A DNA stretch of 64,000 nucleotides, from positions 248,001 through 312,000 of the forward strand of contig NZ_JACYHA010000001.1 of assembly GCF_014837155.1 (NCBI RefSeq), given 5' to 3'. This DNA is from Litchfieldia stipae (GTDB taxonomy: Bacteria; Bacillota; Bacilli; Bacillales; Bacillaceae_L). The notes under the pieces are model-generated. The model had not been told where the DNA came from, did not search any database, and was given only the letters and a program-made list of their open reading frames with translations. Of the stretch, positions 16,372-24,548 are shown piece after piece; within the stretch, counting starts at the first letter, position 1; every line of letters begins with the position of its first letter. The translations under genes were made by a program, and so were the position numbers.

Positions 16372-19300
16372 TCACTCCTACCTCCTTTCGAATTTTCTCA
16401 AGGATTGCATCCTTTTTCTCATCCTGGATAACCCGATACTCATTTTCCTCAATTGACTGATCAAATTGACAAACCGTTTTAAAAGAGCAAAATGTACATG
16501 GTGTCTTATCCTTCATCTTATATGGTGAAATATCAATCACTCCATCGGTGATATTATTACCAATTTGTTTAAAGACCTTCCGAACATGGTGCTTCAAGTA
16601 GGTTAATTCTTCTTCACTTGCAATTGAAGAATTAGAATAGAAGCTTCCATCCTTTTTAATGGCAGCAGAAACGACCTTGGAATATCCAGTTTCTAACCCC
16701 TGATCCATCAATCGGACCGATTCTTCCTCACCTAATAATAATCCCTTCATTTTAAAGCTTTTAAAGATCTCATCCTCGATTGTTTCATCGGTGATAGCTG
16801 ATGTTGTACTATTAATCATTGGATCATGCACATGGAAATACAACACACCCGCTGGAGTAGCAGTTGTACCAATCCAATCCTTCGAATGACTAATAATGAC
16901 ATCTAAATATGTGATCATTTGAAGAGCTAGTCCATAATATACCTCAGTAAGGTTCAGCGATTTTTGACTAGATTTATAATCAATCACTCTTAATAACAAG
17001 CCTTTTGAGCTTTCAGCTTTGTCCACACGATCGATTCTTCCAACAAGCTCCATTTTAAAGCCATGATTCAATTCAAATGGAATGGGTGGTAATGGTCCAT
17101 TTTTGCCAAAATCGATTTCTAAACCAACCGGTGAAAAACCACTTAATTTCGCATGCTCACTGAGAATTCTAGATGCACGACTAACCACTTTTTGAAGCTT
17201 ATGCTTGATATAATGAAAACGATTTGAGCTAAGCAGGATTTCTCGTTGTAGTCTTGGTGCTAATAGCTCCACTGCTTCAAACGAAAACTGTTCACATTGC
17301 TCCACTGTTAAATGACGCCAATCAATCTTTTGTTGACGAAGATTATCTGAAATCAATTTAAGAGCTGCATGGAAAAGTTGACCTATATCTGGTGCTTCAA
17401 GTCGAAATATTTGTCTTTCTTTTAATTTCAACCCGTAATTTGCAAAATGAGAGAACGGACAGCTCTGGAAGGTCTCCATTCTAGATACACTAGCCTGAAT
17501 ACTTTCACCGAAAAGTTCTCTTGTCGTTTCTATTGGTAAAGACTTTGTTTTATTACGGTAAAATAGACTCCCTAGTACTTTTTTACTTTTCTCACTCCAT
17601 AAGTCATCTGTGATTAAATAATTATACGTGTCCCACCATAAATCCTCTACTGGGTAGGATCGTTTCCACATTTGTAACTGTGAGGTGAGGTAAGAAAGTG
17701 CAACTGATGGGTTCACGTTATAATTTAACTGCTCTATGGCATCAAGCTCTGATGGCTCATTGACAAGGAACTGTTCTCTTACCGATGGAAAAATTTGTTT
17801 CAGTCGTTTAATGACTATTGAAGGCTGTAATGATTTGCCTTCATCATTAGCCAGCGGAAAGCTAATATACAATTTATCAGAAGCACTTGTTAATGCACCA
17901 TAAATTAAAAAGTTTTCATCTAACAGTAGCTCACGATTTAACGGAGAAATGCTTAGTCCTGATTCTATTAATCTCTCTCTGTCTTGTTGTGAGAATACTC
18001 CTTCTTCTTTTGGCCTTGCTGGTAGCACACCATCATTTGCTCCTATGATGAACGTACATTTAATATTAGAAAATCTTGATCGTTCTAGACTCGCCACAAG
18101 GACTTGATCGATCGCAGGAGGTACTAATGCAAATTGCATATTTTCCATACCGGTTTCAAGCATATTCGTGAATAGCGAAAACGACACTTGTTCTTCACTC
18201 ATAATCTCGACAAACTGGTCCATTAACTCAAGGACAGCATTCCAAACTTGATCATGTTCTCTTGCCTCACTTAACTTTCCTTCTTCCTCTGCTACGCTTC
18301 TTAATCGCTCAATTTTTTCAGGGATTTGAAGCTCGTTTAAATAAAGGTACAGAGCTTCGCATAAATCACGACCAGTTTTTGCTTTTCCGATTCGCTTCTG
18401 TAGACTCATAAGAGGTGTGACAATCATAGAACGTAATCGATTGATTGAATCCTCGATTTCCTTTTCACGATCCGTTTGTGGTAGATCCTCACCTTCGAGG
18501 GCTCGGATTTTCCGATAGACTAGTCGATCTTTGGTTGTCCATTTATACCCTTGTATACCATATTCAAGCGCATAGTTTTCTAGCTTATCCATTTCCTCAC
18601 GCATCGTATCAAGTGATTCACCTAGTGGATAGATTAAGTCTGTTTTTACACAACGAAAGACTGCCTCATATCTCCAGTTCCCACTTAATACCTCAAGGCT
18701 TGATCTTATAAACTCAATTAATGGGTGATTTAACATTGAACGTTTCTGATCAATAAAGAACGGAAGACCGTAATCATGAAATATCGTTTCTATTAATTCA
18801 TGATACTCATTCGCATTTCTAACAAGCACAGCAATTTCTCTATAGCGATACTTCTCTTCTCTTACAAGCTTTTGGATTTCCCGTGCAATCCCTTCAATTT
18901 CTGCCCGTCGATTCACAGCCTGACCTATTGTCACCGCCGTGTCTCCGTTATATGGAAGCGTTGGACGAACATCATAAAACTGCTCAAGATGTGCTAGTGA
19001 CGGAGAAGATGAAAATCTTTTTGTTTCTGTTAATATGATCGGTTTTTCCTGATAAATCATATGGTCATTTGCTAAGTTAATCAGACTTTGATAAGTCTTA
19101 CCAGTCATTCGAAATAAGCTTAAATCATCAGGAGGTTGCTCATCATAGCATTGATCTACAGAAAGTGCGACCGTAACCGTCCGACAGTACTTCATTAACT
19201 CTCCAACTACTTCCAATTCCTGTGGAGTAAAGCTATGAAATCCATCAATCAGAATATCTGCATTACTTAAGTAAGAGGAAGTACGTATTTTTTCAGCAAG

Positions 19301-19858
19301 TAATCTCAAATAATCCTCTGAATCTACATATTTCTGAAATAGATGTTGCTCTAGCTCTTGATAAATTAATTGCAAGTCATGCAGTTTATCAGCAAGTACA
19401 ACCTGATTTTCTGAATCAAGAAAATAGTTTTTTTCTTCTATTACTTCAGGAGTAACACAGTAACGTTTAAATTCTGCGACCATTTCTTCTAATTGAGAAA
19501 TAAATCCATTTTTATCTGCAGCCTTTGAAAAAACTTTTAGTTCTTGTTTGCGTTGTTCAACTATTTTTCTGATCACCATATTGATTCCAACATTATTTAA
19601 GTGATACCTACTCATTCCACCAGTTTCTTGCAATACACGCCAAGCTAATCGTGTAAAGCTGAACACCTGGGCTCTCATCATTCCTCCCAGATTCGGGGTA
19701 TTAATGAGATCATATTCTGATTGAAATGTCATCTGGTCAGGTACTAGGTAAACAATAGGATCACCAAGTGGATTTTCAGCTAATTTATCTCGTATTAAAT
19801 TCAGACATGCTGACGATTTTCCTGTTCCAGCACGCCCGATTATAAATTGTAATGTCAT
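16364..19858 (-). CDS. addB: AddB: ATP-dependent helicase/nuclease subunit B
   Basis: The 1164-residue partner of AddA. The N-terminal helicase-like domain keeps an ATP-binding motif, GRAGTGKS (8-15). The C-terminal nuclease domain shows GRIDRVD and VIDYKSSQKSL near 960. An iron-sulphur cluster is supported by CTFCSFKTVC (Cys 1121, 1124 and 1130) plus an upstream cysteine in FQSCPFSHFANYG near 800, the four-cysteine pattern of Bacillus AddB. It is the first gene of the addBA operon. About 200 bp upstream separate it from the HAD gene terminator. The ATG at 19858 follows GGGAGG. Confidence 0.97.
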   Translation of the reverse strand: MTLQFIIGRAGTGKSSACLNLIRDKLAENPLGDPIVYLVPDQMTFQSEYDLINTPNLGGMMRAQVFSFTRLAWRVLQETGGMSRYHLNNVGINMVIRKIVEQRKQELKVFSKAADKNGFISQLEEMVAEFKRYCVTPEVIEEKNYFLDSENQVVLADKLHDLQLIYQELEQHLFQKYVDSEDYLRLLAEKIRTSSYLSNADILIDGFHSFTPQELEVVGELMKYCRTVTVALSVDQCYDEQPPDDLSLFRMTGKTYQSLINLANDHMIYQEKPIILTETKRFSSSPSLAHLEQFYDVRPTLPYNGDTAVTIGQAVNRRAEIEGIAREIQKLVREEKYRYREIAVLVRNANEYHELIETIFHDYGLPFFIDQKRSMLNHPLIEFIRSSLEVLSGNWRYEAVFRCVKTDLIYPLGESLDTMREEMDKLENYALEYGIQGYKWTTKDRLVYRKIRALEGEDLPQTDREKEIEDSINRLRSMIVTPLMSLQKRIGKAKTGRDLCEALYLYLNELQIPEKIERLRSVAEEEGKLSEAREHDQVWNAVLELMDQFVEIMSEEQVSFSLFTNMLETGMENMQFALVPPAIDQVLVASLERSRFSNIKCTFIIGANDGVLPARPKEEGVFSQQDRERLIESGLSISPLNRELLLDENFLIYGALTSASDKLYISFPLANDEGKSLQPSIVIKRLKQIFPSVREQFLVNEPSELDAIEQLNYNVNPSVALSYLTSQLQMWKRSYPVEDLWWDTYNYLITDDLWSEKSKKVLGSLFYRNKTKSLPIETTRELFGESIQASVSRMETFQSCPFSHFANYGLKLKERQIFRLEAPDIGQLFHAALKLISDNLRQQKIDWRHLTVEQCEQFSFEAVELLAPRLQREILLSSNRFHYIKHKLQKVVSRASRILSEHAKLSGFSPVGLEIDFGKNGPLPPIPFELNHGFKMELVGRIDRVDKAESSKGLLLRVIDYKSSQKSLNLTEVYYGLALQMITYLDVIISHSKDWIGTTATPAGVLYFHVHDPMINSTTSAITDETIEDEIFKSFKMKGLLLGEEESVRLMDQGLETGYSKVVSAAIKKDGSFYSNSSIASEEELTYLKHHVRKVFKQIGNNITDGVIDISPYKMKDKTPCTFCSFKTVCQFDQSIEENEYRVIQDEKKDAILEKIRKEVGVNA

Positions 19859-20021
19859 ATTGTATAACCTCCCATAAGTAGCTACAAAGGAACCATCGGT
19901 CCAAATAGCTGGAGATAGTTTAGTAGATTTTTTTTGTTTAAGTTTGCCTATCTATTTTACACCGAACATGCGAGTTTATCCATTTAAGCGTCACTGGGAA
20001 AGTAGACCATCCATTTATCAT

Positions 20022-20068
20022 AAAAAAAAGCTGTAAAACCATGCAATAGGCATGATTCTACAGCTTTA
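20022..20068 (-). terminator. Terminator of the HAD phosphatase gene
   Basis: AAGCTGTA and TACAGCTT, with an inner ATGC/GCAT hairpin, form the stem; TTTTTTTT follows on the minus strand. The stem overlaps the stop codon. Confidence 0.85.
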
Positions 20069-20629
20069 TTTTGTAATCTTAGTGAAAAAATCTTGATAAT
20101 GATCTAAATAAAAATCGGCACCTTCACTGTGATTCTGAAAAAGACCTGTCTTCAGTCCAATTTTCTTCGCCGGGATAATATCAAGCAAGCGATCACCAAT
20201 CGCTAAGTCAAGCTGATGCCTCTCATGAAGGTATTCATAGGAAGCAGAATCTGGCTTTCTAGGAAACCCATCATCTCCAGCAACGATCTCTGCAAAGTAC
20301 TGATCAAAGTGATAAAACGCTAAGATGGCTTGTACCGCTTTCCTAGGCTTATGTGTCATAATCACATTTTTAGTCGCAAATTTGAGAATATCCTCCACAC
20401 CAGGAAATGGTTTAATTTCACTAATGGGTACTCTCTCCTCGAAGGAATGATATTGCTTAATTTGTTCCTCAGTTAACTTAAAGAACTGTGTTGCATGCGA
20501 GAATGAGACTTTTAAATGTTCATAAATTTTCTCTTTTGGTGTGTGCTCTGGCAAAATACGAGCAAGAGTCTCCGTAAATACAGGATATGTATCAAAAAGT
20601 GTTCCATCAAAATCCCAAAGTATATTCAT
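20066..20629 (-). CDS. HAD-superfamily hydrolase (phosphoglycolate-phosphatase-like)
   Basis: A soluble protein of 187 residues from haloacid dehalogenase subfamily IA. Motif I is LWDFDGTL with the nucleophile Asp6 and acid Asp8. Motif II is the threonine in VIMTHK, motif III the lysine in PRKPDS, and motif IV IGDRLLDI. The helical cap between residues 15 and 80 is of the small four-helix type. The substrate is probably a small phosphorylated metabolite, but it cannot be named. The ATG follows AGGAGG. It starts 34 bp after the gene at 20664 and probably shares its transcript. Confidence 0.85.
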   Translation of the reverse strand: MNILWDFDGTLFDTYPVFTETLARILPEHTPKEKIYEHLKVSFSHATQFFKLTEEQIKQYHSFEERVPISEIKPFPGVEDILKFATKNVIMTHKPRKAVQAILAFYHFDQYFAEIVAGDDGFPRKPDSASYEYLHERHQLDLAIGDRLLDIIPAKKIGLKTGLFQNHSEGADFYLDHYQDFFTKITK

Positions 20630-20663
20630 GTGAGCCTCCTAACTTAAGACATTCTATTGTCCC

Positions 20664-20972
20664 TTATGATTCAAGTAATTGTTTCTCACCCATCACAAAA
20701 TAAAAACCTGTCGCTTTTATTTCCTCAATGATATTAAATAATCCTTCTTCTTCTAGTTTTTGAAAAAGTGTAGGTGGATGGATGATTGAAAATGCAAGCA
20801 TATCTTCTTTGATTAATCCAGTAATTCGAATATCATCCAATTGATGTTCTAGCTCTGCATCTCCAAAAACCCCGATTGCTACTTCATACGAAATGGCCCC
20901 TGATTCAGTGCCATCTAATTCAATTTCCTCTGACTTCAAATACCAAAAATCAAACATTACTTGTTGCTCCAT
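20664..20972 (-). CDS. Hypothetical protein, 102 residues
   Basis: I do not recognise this family. It is an acidic soluble protein with no signal peptide or membrane span, beginning MEQQVMFDFWYLKSEEIELDG. The alternation of strands (SYEVAIGVFGD, DIRITGLIKEDMLAFSIIHPP) and a C-terminal helix-strand unit (LFQKLEEEGLFNIIEEIKATGFYFV) suggests a compact alpha/beta domain. GGAG precedes the ATG by about 10 bases. The stop is 34 bp from the HAD gene start, which suggests one operon. Confidence 0.65.
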   Translation of the reverse strand: MEQQVMFDFWYLKSEEIELDGTESGAISYEVAIGVFGDAELEHQLDDIRITGLIKEDMLAFSIIHPPTLFQKLEEEGLFNIIEEIKATGFYFVMGEKQLLES

Positions 20973-21010
20973 GCTGTATCAACTCCATTATTTTCTAGTT
21001 CATATTATAA

Positions 21011-21050
21011 AGAAAGCTCCTGACATTAGCAACGAATCAGAAGCCTTTCT
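21011..21050 (-). terminator. Terminator of the HTH/membrane-protein operon
   Basis: On the minus strand AGAAAGGCTTCTGA pairs with TCAGGAGCTTTCT around a 12-base loop; the following run is TTTATAAT. Confidence 0.75.
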
Positions 21051-21056
21051 CATCTG

Positions 21057-21533
21057 CTATATTCTTGATTCCCGTTTCCAGGTTACACCATAAGAAATCA
21101 ATTGAATGGTTGGTAATAACAATATTATGATGATTGGATAATATGGCATGCTCTCAGAGATGAATGGGTAGATAAATAATAATGCCGTTACAATTGGAGC
21201 AGCAATCCACATACTGATGTATGAAGATCTACATGCTTGTGCAGTTATCTGTTGTTCCCTCTCATCTGCCTCTTCAAGCTCTGTGGGTAAGAAAAGAATC
21301 TTTCTCCATGAATAATGCTTCTTTTTATTTATCTTAAATAAAAACACTGTAATCAATCCACCTATAACGATGAATAATATTATTGGAATCAATTGGATTT
21401 CCATTTCCATAGGTAGTTCTGGATTTTTAATGATTTCAGCAAAATTGACATACGTTAAGTAAAGAATAGACATTGCCCAACCAAATAATGCAATTAATAC
21501 GATTGAAGCGATAATATTTCTAATTACATTCAT
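21057..21533 (-). CDS. Four-helix membrane protein co-transcribed with an HTH regulator
   Basis: A membrane protein of 158 residues with four predicted spans (about 5-27, 45-67, 105-125 and 128-148) and a cytoplasmic loop rich in E, D and K between spans 2 and 3 (LPTELEEADEREQQITAQA). It overlaps the upstream HTH gene by 4 bp (ATGA), so translation is coupled. Small Xre regulator plus membrane-protein pairs of this kind are common in Bacillaceae and their role is not established. No enzyme motif is visible. Confidence 0.75.
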   Translation of the reverse strand: MNVIRNIIASIVLIALFGWAMSILYLTYVNFAEIIKNPELPMEMEIQLIPIILFIVIGGLITVFLFKINKKKHYSWRKILFLPTELEEADEREQQITAQACRSSYISMWIAAPIVTALLFIYPFISESMPYYPIIIILLLPTIQLISYGVTWKRESRI

Positions 21534-21739
21534 TCTTCCTCATCCTCCGAATAAAAAATCTCTTCCACAGTTAAATGAAAGGTACGTGCAATCTTCATTG
21601 CAAGAAGTAAAGAAGGGACATAGCTGCCTTTTTCTAAAGCAACAATCGTTTGTCTTGTCACTCCAACAGCTTCAGCAAGCATTGTTTGAGTAAAGTTATG
21701 TTTTGCTCTTAATTCCTTAACTCGGTTTAATAATTTCAT
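21530..21739 (-). CDS. Small Xre-type HTH transcriptional regulator
   Basis: A protein of 69 residues that is almost only a Cro/CI helix-turn-helix: NRVKELRAKHNFTQTMLAEAVGVTRQTIVALEKGSYVPSL…, then AMKIARTFHLTVEEIFY. This is the compact YvaO/YozG-like class that usually represses its own operon. I start at the ATG at 21739, 9 bases after AAAGG; the in-frame TTG at 21748 is less likely. Its promoter region carries an exact 9-bp inverted repeat around consensus boxes, the expected autorepression site. It is followed by a coupled membrane-protein gene. Confidence 0.85.
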   Translation of the reverse strand: MKLLNRVKELRAKHNFTQTMLAEAVGVTRQTIVALEKGSYVPSLLLAMKIARTFHLTVEEIFYSEDEEE

Positions 21740-21770
21740 GAAATGCAACCTTTCATAAATTTATAACTTA

Positions 21771-21811
21771 ATTGTAAAGTTAACCATACAATTTGTCAAG
21801 TCAACTTTACA
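21771..21811 (-). promoter_or_regulatory. Sigma-A promoter with flanking inverted repeat (HTH operon)
   Basis: On the minus strand TTGACA (21794-21799), a 17-base spacer and TACAAT (21771-21776) form a near-consensus promoter. An exact inverted repeat TGTAAAGTT (21773-21781) and AACTTTACA (21803-21811), spaced by 21 bases, covers the -10 box and sits just upstream of the -35 box. Arms on the same helix face, about 30 bp centre to centre, would suit a repressor pair, most simply the HTH protein itself. Confidence 0.7.
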
Positions 21812-21822
21812 TTAAAATTTGT

Positions 21823-21848
21823 AAAAAAACTCCAATACGGAGTTTTAA
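21823..21848 (-). terminator. Terminator of the YdcF-like gene
   Basis: AAAACTCC pairs with GGAGTTTT around GTATT, followed by TTTTTT on the minus strand; it overlaps the stop codon. Confidence 0.8.
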
Positions 21849-22444
21849 AAAGGAGTGTATTTCAGCAAGTAGTATTTAGTTAAGGCCATATATTCTCTTA
21901 TATATGATTTTGGTATCGCAATTGTTGGTGTCTTTGCAGGGATTCCCTCAAGATTAAGGCCATAATCATTGGCAATCATTGTTGCTCTAAAGACATGATA
22001 ATCGTTCGTAACAAGCAGACCTGTCTTCATATCATCAGAAATTAGCCTTTTTGAGAATTGTATATTTTCATTAGTCGATGTAGATTGATTCTCTAATAGA
22101 ATTCTAGCTTCACTTATTCCGTGTTTGATTAATTCAGTCTTAATGGCTTCTGCCTCTGATATATCTTCACCTGTGCCTTGGCCACCTGAAGCAATCGCAA
22201 TTGTATGTTCATTTTCTTTTAAGTATTCTGCAGCAGCATCAATTCGATACTGAAGTGACAAAGACGGAGTTGTCCCCTTCACTCTTGCCCCTAAAATAAT
22301 GACATAATCAGCATCCCTTACAATGTCTTGATTGGCTGAATTAACGATATTAACATGTAAATATCCAACATAAATTAATCCTCCTATAACCAGCAGGAGG
22401 ATTGGGATCATCCATTTTCGTTTTTTTATCCGTTGAAGCACCAT
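21845..22444 (-). CDS. YdcF/SanA-like DUF218 membrane-anchored protein
   Basis: A protein of 199 residues with one N-terminal membrane anchor (about 11-31) and an outside DUF218 domain. The domain shows YVIILGARVKGTTPS, the conserved ASGGQG, EAEAIKTEL…ILLENQSTSTNENIQFS, and LLVTNDYHVFRATMIAN, all typical of the YdcF/SanA/ElyC group, which is linked to cell-envelope integrity. The exact reaction is unknown. I start at ATG 22444, after AGGAG; the TTG at 22462 lacks a ribosome site. Confidence 0.85.
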   Translation of the reverse strand: MVLQRIKKRKWMIPILLLVIGGLIYVGYLHVNIVNSANQDIVRDADYVIILGARVKGTTPSLSLQYRIDAAAEYLKENEHTIAIASGGQGTGEDISEAEAIKTELIKHGISEARILLENQSTSTNENIQFSKRLISDDMKTGLLVTNDYHVFRATMIANDYGLNLEGIPAKTPTIAIPKSYIREYMALTKYYLLKYTPF

Positions 22445-22475
22445 GCTCTTAGCTCCTATCAATCTAGTATGTATT

Positions 22476-22508
22476 GAAAAAAAACATATGCAGGCTTCTT
22501 TACCTGCT
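22476..22508 (-). terminator. Terminator of the MOSC gene
   Basis: GCAGG and CCTGC form a short stem 14 bases after the stop, with a long T-run (TTTTTTTT) on the minus strand. Confidence 0.65.
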
Positions 22509-22515
22509 ACTCAAG

Positions 22516-23082
22516 TCACTGCATCGGATTATCAAAATCATTAATGAGAATCTTTACTTCATCATCAACCGTAATTTGCCCAGGACGTTCCACTGCGCAA
22601 ACAATTCCTCGTCGTTTGTAGCCAGCTTTGACAAATCTAGAAGCTAGCTTTGGTTGGGATGGATAATGTTGTTGAATCATTTCTCCTGGATGAATACATG
22701 GTTTATTTTCTCCCATACAAATTAAACCAGTCCCATTTGGAAATAGAATCCGTGAACCCATTGGTAAGGATGTAATATCTCCAAAACCTTCAATCAGTAT
22801 ATTTGCCCCCAACCACTCTGGAAGCACTTCCTCTACGCCTAGCTCTTGTGCAATCATGTCTAGTTGTTCTTTTGAAACCACCGTTAGCTGTCTGCGATTT
22901 AATATCTCAGTCCCTCTTTCATACATAGGTTGACGAGAATCCGCTTTAGCTGTTACACCAAAATGACGATCTCCTCTAATCCCACCAAATTCAAGGCCTA
23001 TCTCTTGAATTCGTCGTGTCACAAATGATTCATGTTGATCAGCAACCATAATTGCTTTTATCTGAGCAGTGCTCCTTTTCAT
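22516..23082 (-). CDS. MOSC domain protein
   Basis: A soluble protein of 188 residues with the MOSC fold of molybdenum-cofactor sulfurases and related molybdoenzymes. Seen are GIRGDRHFG in the opening, NRRQLTVVSKEQLD, EWLGANILIEG, LPMGSRILF and the conserved cysteine in MGENKPCIHPG, followed by RRGIVCAVERPG near the end. The physiological substrate is unknown. I start at ATG 23082 after GTAGGGGGA, 19 bp beyond the stop of the signal peptidase gene; the ATG at 23115 inside that gene has no ribosome site. It probably shares a transcript with the signal peptidase. Confidence 0.85.
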   Translation of the reverse strand: MKRSTAQIKAIMVADQHESFVTRRIQEIGLEFGGIRGDRHFGVTAKADSRQPMYERGTEILNRRQLTVVSKEQLDMIAQELGVEEVLPEWLGANILIEGFGDITSLPMGSRILFPNGTGLICMGENKPCIHPGEMIQQHYPSQPKLASRFVKAGYKRRGIVCAVERPGQITVDDEVKILINDFDNPMQ

Positions 23083-23101
23083 AAAAAGTCCCCCTACTGA
23101 A

Positions 23102-23656
23102 CTAATCAAAGTCAATATACCAATCTCCTGGTGGCCAATACCTTAGATTTACTTTACCAACTATTTGATCCTTCTTAATAAAACCGTAATGGCGACTATC
23201 CCAACTTCCCAATCGATTGTCTCCAATCACAAAATAGGAATCCTTTGGTACAACAGATTCACCTGTTATTTCTTCGAGTGAAAAATCCCCTGTTAACTTT
23301 CCACCAACAAGCTTTAATTTATATGTACTTAGAAATGGTTCTTCTACTTTTTTTTCATTTATGTAAAGCGTATCATCTATATATTCGAGATAATCCCCTG
23401 GTAAACCAATTATTCTTTTTACATAATTATCGCTTACCCCTTGAAAGACAACGATATCAAATCGTTTCAGGTCACCGAAACGAGCACCCACTTTATTTAC
23501 GAGTAGCAAATTACCATCTTGAAGGGTCGGCATCATTGACTCTCCTTCAACCTCATAGTCTGTAAAAACAAAAGAACGAAAGAAAACCACTGTCAAAATA
23601 CACATGATGAAGATTAGTAGTAGTCGTTTTTTTGTACGAGTGGTATTTTTCTCCAT
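23102..23656 (-). CDS. sipV: Type I signal peptidase
   Basis: A membrane-bound protease of 184 residues that cuts signal peptides from exported proteins. It has a single N-terminal anchor (about 11-31). The catalytic serine is in GESMMPTL (Ser40) and the general-base lysine in YVKRIIGLPGD (Lys80); FVIGDNRLGSWDSRHYG forms the box E. The order yhjE-like, signal peptidase, next to addBA matches the B. subtilis yhjE-sipV segment, so sipV is the likely orthologue; sequence alone would also fit sipS, sipT or sipU. GGGGGG-type spacing before the ATG is good. Confidence 0.9.
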   Translation of the reverse strand: MEKNTTRTKKRLLLIFIMCILTVVFFRSFVFTDYEVEGESMMPTLQDGNLLLVNKVGARFGDLKRFDIVVFQGVSDNYVKRIIGLPGDYLEYIDDTLYINEKKVEEPFLSTYKLKLVGGKLTGDFSLEEITGESVVPKDSYFVIGDNRLGSWDSRHYGFIKKDQIVGKVNLRYWPPGDWYIDFD

Positions 23657-23727
23657 ACTTTAGTCCCCCCAAACCATTATAAGATAATTCTAACAATTCA
23701 CACATAAGATTCCAACATATAGTTATT

Positions 23728-24342
23728 TCACTCGTTTGTTTTTTTTAAGGGGGCCTGTGCAAACGACTTTTCAAACTGTTTTCCGACTAACCATAGGATT
23801 ACGATAATGATAGCAGCAATGGCTGTACGAATAGGCTGTTGAAATAAAGCACGGACGTCATAGCCAATAAAACTTACCATAAAAACCATCACAAGCTTTC
23901 CACATAGTACAGCTAAGACAAACTGGCTTGTCTTTATTTTCGACAGGCCTGCCACTAAATTTATCGCTGAAGATGGAGTAAATGGAAAACAAAGAATGAG
24001 GAATAATGGACCAAATCCATGCCGCTCAATCCAATCCATAAGCTTCTTTATTTTTCCATGTCGACTAACAAATGAGAAAAAACGTTTTTGTCCGTATTTT
24101 CTCACCAGAAAAAAGACAATAAGTGCTCCTCCACAAGCTCCAACCCATGAATAAATGAATCCCATCCAAAGTCCAAATGCAGCTGCATTTGCCATTATAA
24201 ATACCACTAATGGTAGAATTGGAATAAACGCTTCTAGCATCGGTAAGATGATTCCAGGTAAAGGACCAAAAGAGCGATACTCGCTTAATAATTCTTGTAT
24301 ATTTTCAAGTGTAAACCATTCCTTAAACAGATCAAACTCCAT
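23728..24342 (-). CDS. yhjE: TVP38/TMEM64 (SNARE-associated, DedA-like) membrane protein
   Basis: A membrane protein of 204 residues with about five spans. It contains the VTT-domain pattern: LEAFIPILPLVVFIMANAAAFG, GACGGALIVFFLVRKYG, then LFLILCFPFTPSSAINLVAGLS, which includes the conserved phenylalanine-proline motif. Such proteins are thought to be lipid scramblases or transporters. The ATG at 24342 follows AAGGAGA; a longer in-frame extension to 24519 is lysine-rich and has no ribosome site. It lies 71 bp upstream of the signal peptidase gene, as yhjE does before sipV in B. subtilis. Confidence 0.85.
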   Translation of the reverse strand: MEFDLFKEWFTLENIQELLSEYRSFGPLPGIILPMLEAFIPILPLVVFIMANAAAFGLWMGFIYSWVGACGGALIVFFLVRKYGQKRFFSFVSRHGKIKKLMDWIERHGFGPLFLILCFPFTPSSAINLVAGLSKIKTSQFVLAVLCGKLVMVFMVSFIGYDVRALFQQPIRTAIAAIIIVILWLVGKQFEKSFAQAPLKKTNE

Positions 24343-24490
24343 GCAAATTCTCCTTAATAAGAAAGGAATTTTGAATCGTTCATCGATGTAAAAAGTTAAT
24401 ATATATAGCATTGACCACTTCTCTTTTATTTTACACTTTTTTCTTTTCTTTTTGAAAGCAGTTTTTCGTAAAGATTGTTGCAATTGCAAT

Positions 24491-24542
24491 ATAAAAAGAC
24501 CTTGCATAATATGTGCCAAATGGGGACCATTTCATGCAAGGT
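24491..24542 (-). terminator. Terminator of the S9 peptidase gene
   Basis: On the minus strand ACCTTGCAT pairs with ATGCAAGGT, with an inner AAATGG/CCATTT hairpin, followed by TCTTTTTAT. Confidence 0.8.
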
Positions 24543-24548
24543 GATTAT

